Shown piece after piece: positions 1 through 5,753 of a stretch of DNA of 8,134 nucleotides. Position numbers and translations under genes: made by a program. Origin of the DNA: Desulfuromonadales bacterium (GTDB lineage Bacteria > Desulfobacterota > Desulfuromonadia > Desulfuromonadales > BM103); NCBI GenBank assembly GCA_030630015.1, contig DAOVNV010000103.1, positions 1 to 8,134 of the forward strand, read 5' to 3'. How positions within the stretch are numbered: position 1 is the stretch's first letter; the number at the start of each line of letters is the position of its first letter. The notes beneath the pieces are model-generated. The model was given only the letters and a program-made list of their open reading frames with translations. It made no database searches and was not told where the DNA came from.

Positions 1-20
1 AAGTAGTCCCGGGACAACTT
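1..20. repeat. Near-perfect 20-bp palindrome just downstream of the esterase gene
   Basis: Bases 1-20 read as an inverted repeat of two 10-base arms (AAGTaGTCCC / GGGACaACTT) with a single mismatched position. It starts 11 bases past the esterase stop codon on the minus strand. It could form a hairpin at the transcript end, with the central bases opened as a loop, or be a protein-binding palindrome. The window edge cuts off any U-tract, so I cannot call it a terminator. Confidence 0.3.
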
Positions 21-31
21 CTTTCCTGAAA

Positions 32-655
32 TCAACGATCCTGTGCTTTTTCAATCAAGGCAGCGAAGGCTTCGGCCAAAATGCCGTAGCCTTCCGCGTT
101 GGGATGAATACGATCACTTTTCAGGGACGGCTCGGAGAGGATGTCAGCTAACGTTTCTTCTTCAAAGGGGATGTCGAATTCTTCGGCAATTTCCGCGTAA
201 AGTGGCGCTGGAGAAAGGAGCAGGCCGAATTGCGGGACCCCGACCAGGACCACGTCAACTCCACTCCCCTTGATCAGGCTGACCATCTGGCGCAGGTTCT
301 CTTTGACTTTGTCCTTGCCGTTCTGGCGCAAAAAATCGTTGCCGCCGTGACAGAGGATGACCAGATCCGGGCGATGTTGTGCGAGCAGCCCCGGCAGGCG
401 GGTCAGGCCGGCGGCAGAAACTTCGCCGGGCACCCCGGCGTTGACGACTCGGCGATTCAGGCTGCGTTCCAGCTGCACCGGATAGGACTGGTTGCGGGAC
501 GCTCCCGTGCCGTAAGTCAGGCTGTCACCAAAGGCCAGAATGACCGCGTTCGGTTCGAGGAAGGCGATCTTCGGCTGGCTGTCGCAGCCCGCAAGGGCCA
601 GGCAGATAAACAACAGGACGGAAAAGATGAAGCGCGTTGTGGTGCGTATGTGCAT
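32..655 (-). CDS. GDSL-family (SGNH) lipoprotein esterase, TesA-like
   Basis: This 207-residue protein is probably a lipid-anchored SGNH hydrolase that cleaves ester or thioester bonds in the periplasm or on the envelope; its substrate is unknown. Residues 9-24 form a lipoprotein signal with a lipobox ending L-A-G-C, giving acylation at Cys24. Block I is G43-D-S-L-T-Y-G with nucleophile Ser45. Gly74 in the N-A-G segment (block II) and Asn106 in G-G-N-D (104-107, block III) fit the oxyanion hole. The block V D-x-x-H pair is Asp181 and His184. The length matches single-domain TesA-type arylesterases or lysophospholipases. The ATG at 655 is the only usual start codon before an in-frame stop at 677-679. 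No clear Shine-Dalgarno sequence precedes it, so initiation may be weak. It follows the PilZ gene after 114 bases of palindromic DNA. The family is secure; the substrate is not. Confidence 0.92.
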   Translation of the reverse strand: MHIRTTTRFIFSVLLFICLALAGCDSQPKIAFLEPNAVILAFGDSLTYGTGASRNQSYPVQLERSLNRRVVNAGVPGEVSAAGLTRLPGLLAQHRPDLVILCHGGNDFLRQNGKDKVKENLRQMVSLIKGSGVDVVLVGVPQFGLLLSPAPLYAEIAEEFDIPFEEETLADILSEPSLKSDRIHPNAEGYGILAEAFAALIEKAQDR

Positions 656-696
656 GGTTTTTGATGTGTTCTGTATTTAGTTGGGGACGGCCTTTA

Positions 697-757
697 AGGC
701 GTGCCACGCCGTAGCCTCGGCGAAGGCGGGTCCCCTCGCATCGCTCATCGCTCAGAA
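697..757. repeat. REP-like cluster of short palindromes between the PilZ and esterase genes
   Basis: Short inverted repeats sit side by side here: 698-710 (GGCGT-GCC-ACGCC) and 707-722 (CGCCG-TAGCCT-CGGCG), which share bases and so can form alternative hairpins. Next to them a seven-base unit, CATCGCT, is directly repeated (738-751). No U-tract follows on either strand, so an ordinary Rho-independent terminator is unlikely. The density of palindromes in a short intergenic gap looks like a REP/BIME-type dispersed element. Having many copies in the genome is an inference. Confidence 0.4.
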
Positions 758-769
758 CTTAGCACTCTT

Positions 770-1129
770 TTATCCCTCTTCCAGCCACGCCATCAACTCA
801 TCGCGGACGCAGTCAGCATCCCCCGTGTTCAGTTCGATCAGTTTGCGCAAATGGGTCAGGGTGGTGAGGTCCACGCTGAGAAACTTGAAGCCATATTGTG
901 CCTCTTCGCGGTGAACAAGCTCGGCTCGGAAATCAAGTTCAATCCCGCTCCCCGGAAGGGACATCTTTATGACGCAGGCTGTGTTCAGTTCAATTGGCAG
1001 GGGATTCCTGCATTCCAGCAGGGCGCCTTTCAAGGCGATGTTGAGCAGGGAGCAATCCCACGATGAGTTATTCGCGAACACCCGCATTTCGGCCTGAAAG
1101 GGAACCCTCTGAAAACGTCTCTCGGTCAT
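770..1129 (-). CDS. Single-domain PilZ protein (PA4608-like), probable c-di-GMP receptor
   Basis: This 119-residue protein is almost entirely a PilZ domain, a cytosolic beta-barrel that normally binds cyclic di-GMP and passes the signal to partner proteins. The first binding motif R-x-x-x-R is present at the N-terminus (Arg4 and Arg8). The second motif, usually D/N-x-S-x-x-G, reads N30-I-A-L-K-G35, so the usual serine is alanine. A G-x-x-F motif lies at 80-83. The C-terminal helix (H-L-R-K-L-I-E-L-N, 93-101, then a G-D turn and acidic helix) resembles Pseudomonas aeruginosa PA4608 as I recall it, so end-to-end homology is likely. The ATG is preceded by AAGGAG at a 5-base spacing, which fixes the start. 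It sits 39 bases downstream of the Nudix gene with its own candidate promoter. The process it controls cannot be read from the context. Confidence 0.88.
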   Translation of the reverse strand: MTERRFQRVPFQAEMRVFANNSSWDCSLLNIALKGALLECRNPLPIELNTACVIKMSLPGSGIELDFRAELVHREEAQYGFKFLSVDLTTLTHLRKLIELNTGDADCVRDELMAWLEEG

Positions 1130-1138
1130 CGTAGCTCC

Positions 1139-1167
1139 TTGGCTATGGTCTCCTGAACAGATATAAT
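1139..1167 (+). promoter_or_regulatory. Possible antisense promoter facing into the Nudix gene
   Basis: On the plus strand TTGGCT (1139-1144, 4/6) and a perfect TATAAT (1162-1167) are spaced by 17 bases. There is no plus-strand gene downstream, so any transcript would be antisense to the Nudix gene and perhaps the chelatase gene. AT-rich intergenic DNA often gives such matches by chance, so confidence is low. Confidence 0.2.
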
Positions 1168-1193
1168 TTTAGCGCAGTTTCTGCTCTCGGCAA
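1166..1193 (-). promoter_or_regulatory. Candidate sigma-70 promoter for the PilZ gene
   Basis: On the minus strand TTGCCG (1193-1188, 4/6 to the -35 consensus) and TAAAAT (1171-1166, 5/6 to the -10 consensus) are spaced by 16 bases. The -10 box overlaps the Nudix stop codon, so the promoter would serve the PilZ gene starting at 1129 independently of the upstream unit. The call is by eye only. Confidence 0.35.
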
Positions 1194-1801
1194 CTATTCA
1201 GGAGGTTGTTGCCGAACGGATGCCCCAGCATATCAAAGAAACTGCCGATCAGGCGATAGGTGATGCCCCAGAGGACGGTGCTGTCCGGGCCGATCAGGTC
1301 AACCGCCGGCGCAGCGATTGTCTGGCCGCGATAGACCAGGCAGGCCTGGTGGTGGCGGGCTGGGTTGAGCAGCTCATTGAGAGGGACCCAGAAGGTTTCG
1401 GCGATTTCGTGATTTGGCTGCAGTTGCGGGGTTTCCCGGAAGGCGTACACGTAGCAGGAAACCAGGACCGGCAGGGTTGCCCCGTACAGGTCGTCCAGCC
1501 TGCCCAAGTGCTCCGCCTGCCCCAGGTCCAGGCTCAACTCCTCATCGGTCTCCCGTTCGGCTGCCTGGCGTGGATCGGTCTCGTCACGGTTGAGGCGTCC
1601 CCCGGGAAAGCCGATGTCCCCGGACCATGGGTCTTCCTGGCATGGTGCCCTGAGGATAAACAGCAATTCGGGGTCAGGTGCAGTGTCACGCAGGATCATG
1701 GATACCGCCGCATGTCCCCGGTCGGCTGGCAGAATCTGCGGTGTGTGCCGGGCCAGGGTCCGGCGAATCTGTTCCAGTTGCAGGGGTTGAGATTCAATCA
1801 T
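1169..1801 (-). CDS. Nudix hydrolase, CoA-pyrophosphatase-like
   Basis: This 210-residue soluble enzyme probably hydrolyses a nucleoside diphosphate-linked substrate, most likely coenzyme A or its derivatives, to 3',5'-ADP plus phosphopantetheine. An F-P-G-G at 65-68 leads into the Nudix box, Gly68 to Leu91. Glu74 and the R83-E-T-D-E-E88 core supply the metal-binding glutamates. The box has one residue more than the classic G-x5-E-x7-R-E spacing, as in NudL/YeaB-type CoA pyrophosphatases. The segment before it (R51-A-P then D57-P-W-S-G) corresponds to the region carrying the extra CoA-family motif. Its ATG overlaps the chelatase stop codon in an ATGA (1798-1801), so translation is likely coupled; the ribosome binding site itself is poor. 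The Nudix family is certain. CoA as substrate is inferred, and other dinucleotide substrates are possible. Confidence 0.88.
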   Translation of the reverse strand: MIESQPLQLEQIRRTLARHTPQILPADRGHAAVSMILRDTAPDPELLFILRAPCQEDPWSGDIGFPGGRLNRDETDPRQAAERETDEELSLDLGQAEHLGRLDDLYGATLPVLVSCYVYAFRETPQLQPNHEIAETFWVPLNELLNPARHHQACLVYRGQTIAAPAVDLIGPDSTVLWGITYRLIGSFFDMLGHPFGNNLLNSCREQKLR

Positions 1802-2670
1802 CTGTCTTTTTCCACTTCTGAGCGATCAATCAATTCCAGAACCTTTCCCGTAGTCAAGTTATGCAATTTATGGCAGCTCGTTGCGAATATTTTTGCCAAC
1901 GGGGGCATGATGCCGGGAATTTTCAAACCGGTTGATGTATCTATCATAATGGCCGGAATCCCTTCCCGGTGCAACTCGCTTGCAGCGTCGAACGCATCCT
2001 GAACCGGGTCCCCGCCGGGGATGATGGCCGAGGTGGCTTCTCCGTCGGAGATAACGACCAGCAAGGGATCAATGCCGACCTGCTTGGCCCGGGCCTGACG
2101 GACCACCTGCAAAGCTTTGCGCAGGCCGTCGGCAAGCGGTGTGGCACCGCCGATCGCCAGCCGTTTGAGCCGCTGACGTACCAGGAAGATGCTGCTGGTC
2201 GGCGGGATGACCACCCGGGCTTGAGTGTCCCTGAAGGTCACCAGGCTGACCAGGTCCCGGTTCAGATAAGATTCCCGGGTCAGAGCAAGGGCCGAACCGA
2301 GCGCGGCGCCCATTCGGTTTTGTGGGCCGTCGCCCATCGAATCGGAGAGGTCGACGGCAAAAACGACAAGCCGGCGGCGGGCCTGATGGCGAAGTTTGCA
2401 GTGCAGGTCGTCCCGGTTCGGTCGTAACGGTAGGGGCGCTTCGCCATTGCCAGCCTGTCTGACGACAGTTGCGCTCAGCGTGGCACCGAGATCGATGGCG
2501 CAGGTTCCGTTGCCGGATTGTCGGGGGCGGCTACCCGTGTGGCGGCCACGCTCAGATGATCCGCGGGATGCGAAACGCTGCCCTTTGGCGCTCTCCCTGC
2601 GTGGCAGCGCGAGCAGGTCAAAGTCGCTCAGGTCGATGGTTTCTTCGGCGGCGAAGAAGCGATCTTCAAT
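1798..2670 (-). CDS. chlD: ChlD-type chelatase subunit: linker plus VWA domain, in the -1 frame of the AAA+ ORF
   Basis: This is the second half of a ChlI/ChlD-type chelatase protein, read in the -1 frame relative to the AAA+ ORF ending at 2628. From the A-run the frame is open to the TGA at 1798. It encodes an acidic start, a basic Gly/Ser/Arg-rich linker, then a VWA domain. Numbered in the fused 675-residue protein, the MIDAS motif is D492-L-S-D-S496, with Thr562 in G-G-A-T-P and Asp594 in S-D-G. The 111 codons from the run to the methionine at 2337 contain no ATG, GTG or TTG, and that methionine lies just after the MIDAS serine. Independent initiation would therefore give a broken domain. 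The domain must be reached from the AAA+ ORF by a frameshift, or the gene is mutated. In chelatases the VWA subunit joins the AAA+ ring to the catalytic subunit (CobN or ChlH/BchH). The stop overlaps the Nudix start. Confidence 0.82.
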   Translation of the reverse strand: MEDRFFAAEETIDLSDFDLLALPRRESAKGQRFASRGSSERGRHTGSRPRQSGNGTCAIDLGATLSATVVRQAGNGEAPLPLRPNRDDLHCKLRHQARRRLVVFAVDLSDSMGDGPQNRMGAALGSALALTRESYLNRDLVSLVTFRDTQARVVIPPTSSIFLVRQRLKRLAIGGATPLADGLRKALQVVRQARAKQVGIDPLLVVISDGEATSAIIPGGDPVQDAFDAASELHREGIPAIMIDTSTGLKIPGIMPPLAKIFATSCHKLHNLTTGKVLELIDRSEVEKDR

Positions 2671-3824
2671 TTTTTTTTTAGATGGGCGAAGAGACTGCCG
2701 CCAGCAGCGGCCGAGCCGGGGAACTCGATGCTGTCGTCCAGATAGAACAGGTCTTCTTCAACCGCAGGTGCCGAGGCTTCATGCTTCGGGTTGAAGGGAA
2801 GATGTTCGGCCAGCAACTCCTCGATGAGGTTGCTGCCCTCTTCGGAGATTGCCCCTGCTTGCCTGCCGAGGCGGTGCGGCAGAACGTATCGTGCCGCTTC
2901 TGCCAGGTCATGCAGGCTGACCGAGGTGCGGTCAAGGAGTGCGGCCAGTGCCCGAGCAGTGCGGACCAATGCCAGATCGGCGCGGTGCCCCTGAACCCTG
3001 GCGGCCGACGCCAGCGCGACCGCCCGGTCGAGTACTTGGTCAGGGATCGTGACTTGCCACAACCGCTGCCGGGCCTTGTCGATCTGCACCGCGAGGGCCT
3101 GCTCCGCATCCTGCCAGGTCGCACAGAAGGCGTCGGGATCCTGGTCGAAGGCCAGGCGTCGCAGTACGATGTTGCGTCGCAAATCCGCATCCGTCATGCC
3201 GGAAACGGTGACGCACAGGCCGAAACGGTCGAGGAACTGCGGTCGCAACTCCCCCTCTTCCGGGTTCATGGTGCCGATCAGGATAAAGCGGGCCGGATGG
3301 ACGACACGCAACCCCTCCCGTTCGACGATATTGGTTCCCGATGCCGAAACGTCTAGCAGCAGATCGACCAGATGGTCGGGCAGCAGGTTGACTTCGTCGA
3401 CATAGAGGATACCGCGGTTGGCCGAGGCGAGCAGACCCGGCTCAAAATGCCTTTGGCCGGTTTCGAGGGTCTTGCCGAGATGCAGCGTTCCAACCAGGCG
3501 GTCTTCACCGGCCGACAAGGGCAGATCGATGAAAGGAGTCGCTTCCGTGTTGAAAAGGAGGTCTTCCCCGGCGGTATGGCGCTGGCGACAGCCATCATGC
3601 ATTTCGTCGGGCTGGTCAGGGGCGCAGTGGTAGGGGCAGTCAACCACGGTTCTGATTTGCGGCAGAAGATCAGCCAAAGCTCGTGCTGCCGTGGATTTGC
3701 CGGTTCCCTTCTGGCCGCGAATCAACACGCCGCCGATGCCGGGATCGACGGCGTTGACCAGCAAGGCCGTCTGCATCGCTTCTTGGCCCAGTAATGCGCT
3801 GAATGGAAATTGCTTGCGAGTCAT
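2628..3824 (-). CDS. chlD: ChlI/BchI-like AAA+ metal-chelatase ATPase (zero-frame product of the chlD gene)
   Basis: Unshifted translation gives a 398-residue MoxR/ChlI-class AAA+ protein, the ATPase motor that drives metal insertion into a tetrapyrrole. Walker A is G37-Q-K-G-T-G-K-S44. Walker B is I139-L-Y-V-D-E144, followed by N-L-L. The sensor-1 region is G-T-M-N-P-E-E and a putative arginine finger lies in L-D-R-F-G. Cys63, Cys67, Cys79 and His83 form a possible metal site seen in cobalt-chelatase-type members. A helical lid domain follows, then a linker. The last 13 residues after the lysine run (ending P-P-K-K-P-S-T) are non-conserved in character and look like readthrough into an alternative frame. 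A -1 shift at 2679-2670 instead gives a 675-residue fusion, the usual length for ChlD-type proteins. The ATG overlaps the ClC stop codon (ATGA, 3821-3824), so translation is probably coupled. Cobalt rather than magnesium is likely if the host has CobN and no chlorophyll pathway. Confidence 0.9.
   Translation of the reverse strand: MTRKQFPFSALLGQEAMQTALLVNAVDPGIGGVLIRGQKGTGKSTAARALADLLPQIRTVVDCPYHCAPDQPDEMHDGCRQRHTAGEDLLFNTEATPFIDLPLSAGEDRLVGTLHLGKTLETGQRHFEPGLLASANRGILYVDEVNLLPDHLVDLLLDVSASGTNIVEREGLRVVHPARFILIGTMNPEEGELRPQFLDRFGLCVTVSGMTDADLRRNIVLRRLAFDQDPDAFCATWQDAEQALAVQIDKARQRLWQVTIPDQVLDRAVALASAARVQGHRADLALVRTARALAALLDRTSVSLHDLAEAARYVLPHRLGRQAGAISEEGSNLIEELLAEHLPFNPKHEASAPAVEEDLFYLDDSIEFPGSAAAGGSLFAHLKKKLKIASSPPKKPST
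2641..2658 (-). promoter_or_regulatory. 7-bp hairpin 11 nt downstream of the A10 run, candidate frameshift stimulator
   Basis: The minus strand forms a perfect 7-bp stem, TTCTTCG and CGAAGAA, around the 4-base loop CCGC. It starts 11 nt after the last A of the run and ends 10 nt before the zero-frame TGA. Downstream hairpins stimulate -1 frameshifting, though 5-9 nt spacing is more usual. The bases also encode residues in both frames, so a regulatory role is inference. Confidence 0.45.
2670..2679 (-). promoter_or_regulatory. A10 slippery run: putative -1 frameshift or transcriptional slippage site
   Basis: The minus strand reads CT-A10-TTG, decoded in frame 0 as CTA AAA AAA AAA TTG. Re-reading one A (-1 ribosomal shift) or inserting one extra A in the mRNA puts the ribosome in the VWA frame (AAA ATT GAA). 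The shifted gene spans 3824-1798 as exactly 676 codons including the stop. No Shine-Dalgarno-like stimulator of the dnaX kind is evident just upstream. Runs of nine or more A are known to promote RNA polymerase slippage, so either mechanism is possible. Confidence 0.7.
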
Positions 3825-5647
3825 TTGTCCGTGTAGACTTCTTTTTTCTTCTCAAGTTCGCTGGCATAGCGGGCCAGGACCACGCGACGGGTCAGCATGA
3901 ACAGGACCCGCTTCGGATCGTCCGGATCGACCACCGGGATCTCTTCGAGACCGCGGCTGGAGAGCTTGCGCATCACTTCAGTCAATGGTTCAGCCGGAGT
4001 GGTCGTCACTACGCTGGAAACGGCAATGTCGGTGGCCAGGACGAGGCTCGGCGGCAAATCTTCGGCCAGAATGCGGCGGATATCGTTGACGGAAAAGATC
4101 GCAATCATCTGTTCCTGCTCATCGATGACCGGGTAATAAGCGCCTTCGGCGTTGGCAATCTGTTCGAGAATCTGCGGCAGGGGTAGGTGCTGCGGGATCA
4201 GGGTGGGCCGACGGCCCTGGTCCGATAGGTCTGCAACCTGGATCCCCTCCAGAACATCTACGATAAACTCGCCGAGGTGGGCCGGAGAATCCAGACGGCC
4301 ATTGAACTGCTTGTGGTAGATGCTGTTGCGCGGGAAGATGATCATGGCCACCACGCAGACCAGCATCAGGGGGGCCAGCAGACCGTAGTTACCGGTCAGT
4401 TCACTGACCATAATCAGCGTGGCGACCGGTGTATTCGATACCCCGGCGAAAAAGCCGGCCATGCCGATCAGGACATAGGCTCGGGGGTCGTGGACCAGGG
4501 CCGGGAAAAGAATCTCAGCAAAACCGCCGAAGGCGCCGCCGAGCATGGCGCCGATCACCAGGCTGGGCGCGAAGACACCACCCGAACCGCCCGAAGAGAT
4601 AGTCAGGCTGGTGGCAACGATCTTGGCAAGGGCGACCAGCATCATGACCCAGAGGGCCACTTTGCCGTACAGGGCCGCCTGGACCATGCCGTAGCCGGAG
4701 CCGAGCACCTGAGGTATGAACATGGCCAGCGACCCCAGCAGGAAACCGCCGACTGCCGGTTTCAACATGGTCGGAAAATCCCAGCGCTTGAACAGTTTCT
4801 GGACGCCGTAAAAACAGTCGACATAAAGCTTGCCGAGCCCGGCGCAGAGAACGCCGAGAACGAAAAAGAAGATCAGTTCGCTCGGATGCTCGAATGTGAA
4901 ATGGGGTGTTGCCAGCAATGGTTGCCAGCCGGTCGTCGCGCCGAACAGGGAGAAGGCGACAATCGACGAGATGATCGCCGGGATCAAGCCCTCGTTTTCG
5001 AACTCGGGATTCTTGTAAAGAACCTCGACAGCAAACAGCGCTCCGCCAAGCGGTGCGCGGAAGGTTGCCCCAATGCCTCCGGCCATACCAGCCAGCAGAA
5101 GGACCCTGCGATCAGCGGGAGACAGCTTCAGACGGTTGGCGATAAATGACCCGAAGCCCGCCCCGATCTGGGCGATCGGCCCCTCGCGTCCGGCCGAGCC
5201 GCCGGTGCCGATGGTGGCGATGGACGCCAGGGCTTTGATGATTGGAACCCGGCCTCTAATCTGGCCCCCTTTGTTGTGAAAAGCGTCGATGGCTGCGTCG
5301 GTGCCGTGGCCCTCCGCTTCAGGGGCAAATTTAAATACCAGGAAACCGGAAACCAGTCCGCCAATGACCGGGATCAGAAACAGGAACCAGCGGTGTTCCA
5401 TGGCGAGGCTGGTGATCGATGTGTCGGCCAGGTGCAGGAGTGCCGCGGCGCCCTCTTCGGGCGGATGGTAGCCGGCCAGGCGATTGAGAAATATCTGATC
5501 GACGCTGTTTGCAGCAAAATAGAAGAGCACAGCGCCCCCGCCAGTCACCAGACCGACCAGGATGCTGAGCACAATCGGCCGGGTCAGGGCGCGCCAGTTG
5601 ATTTTCCGGAGAGAATATCTGAATGAGGAAAAAGCGGTTTTAATCAC
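3821..5647 (-). CDS. ClC-family chloride channel/transporter with C-terminal CBS pair
   Basis: This 608-residue inner-membrane protein belongs to the ClC family of homodimeric anion channels and H+/Cl- exchangers. The hydrophobic core spans about residues 25-440, with cytosolic CBS domains at about 471-530 and 541-598 that probably bind adenine nucleotides. The gating motif G153-R-E-G-P157 keeps gating glutamate Glu155. The G-x-F-x-P motif is 357-361, and Tyr444 matches the central pore tyrosine. Two positions differ from E. coli ClcA: the G-S-G-I-P loop reads G113-H-G-T-D117, and the internal proton glutamate (Glu203 in ClcA) appears to be Val209. That change favours channel-like or uncoupled transport. 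Translation starts at GTG (5647-5645); an in-frame TAG at 5662-5660 rules out any longer form, and the ribosome binding site is weak. The stop overlaps the chelatase start. The family is certain; ion and mechanism are inferred. Confidence 0.93.
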   Translation of the reverse strand: MIKTAFSSFRYSLRKINWRALTRPIVLSILVGLVTGGGAVLFYFAANSVDQIFLNRLAGYHPPEEGAAALLHLADTSITSLAMEHRWFLFLIPVIGGLVSGFLVFKFAPEAEGHGTDAAIDAFHNKGGQIRGRVPIIKALASIATIGTGGSAGREGPIAQIGAGFGSFIANRLKLSPADRRVLLLAGMAGGIGATFRAPLGGALFAVEVLYKNPEFENEGLIPAIISSIVAFSLFGATTGWQPLLATPHFTFEHPSELIFFFVLGVLCAGLGKLYVDCFYGVQKLFKRWDFPTMLKPAVGGFLLGSLAMFIPQVLGSGYGMVQAALYGKVALWVMMLVALAKIVATSLTISSGGSGGVFAPSLVIGAMLGGAFGGFAEILFPALVHDPRAYVLIGMAGFFAGVSNTPVATLIMVSELTGNYGLLAPLMLVCVVAMIIFPRNSIYHKQFNGRLDSPAHLGEFIVDVLEGIQVADLSDQGRRPTLIPQHLPLPQILEQIANAEGAYYPVIDEQEQMIAIFSVNDIRRILAEDLPPSLVLATDIAVSSVVTTTPAEPLTEVMRKLSSRGLEEIPVVDPDDPKRVLFMLTRRVVLARYASELEKKKEVYTDK

Positions 5648-5684
5648 CGGAGGCCCAGCCTAAAAATATCGTGAAGAAAAATCT

Positions 5685-5724
5685 AAAAAAAAACATCCTG
5701 TCAGGAAATGGCAAGGGCAACAGG
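5685..5724 (-). terminator. Weak Rho-independent terminator candidate after the 102-residue protein gene
   Basis: On the minus strand CCTGT (5724-5720) can pair with ACAGG (5701-5697), followed after three bases by nine T (5693-5685). The stem is only 5 bp with an 18-base loop, so termination would be inefficient. The rest of the 106-base gap up to the ClC start (5648-5753) holds no convincing promoter; the same T-rich DNA could instead act as an AT-rich leader for the ClC gene. Confidence 0.3.
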
Positions 5725-5753
5725 CCATCGGAGACGGAAGAAGAGGGTGAAGA

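Noticed and set aside
1220..2002. Long plus-strand reading frame of 260 codons opposite the Nudix and VWA genes
   Set aside because: It crosses two real genes on the other strand, has no domain and no ribosome binding site, and is explained by GC-rich third positions.
1798..2337. VWA protein starting at its own ATG at 2337
   Set aside because: This ATG lies directly after the MIDAS D-x-S-x-S residues, so a protein starting here would lack the first MIDAS loop and the leading beta strand. Coding similarity to ChlD proteins continues upstream in the same frame.
2670..2679. Treating the chelatase frameshift as a plain pseudogene or sequencing error
   Set aside because: Not excluded, but not preferred. 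All motifs on both sides are intact, flanking genes are translationally coupled, the shift falls exactly on a ten-base homopolymer with a hairpin behind it, and the arrangement is known for this gene family. Raw reads would decide.
4277..5149. Long plus-strand reading frame of 290 codons antisense to the ClC gene
   Set aside because: It is compositionally biased (rich in Gln, Glu, Asp, Arg and Gly), has no recognisable domain, and lies fully inside a convincing ClC gene. It is a codon-bias shadow.
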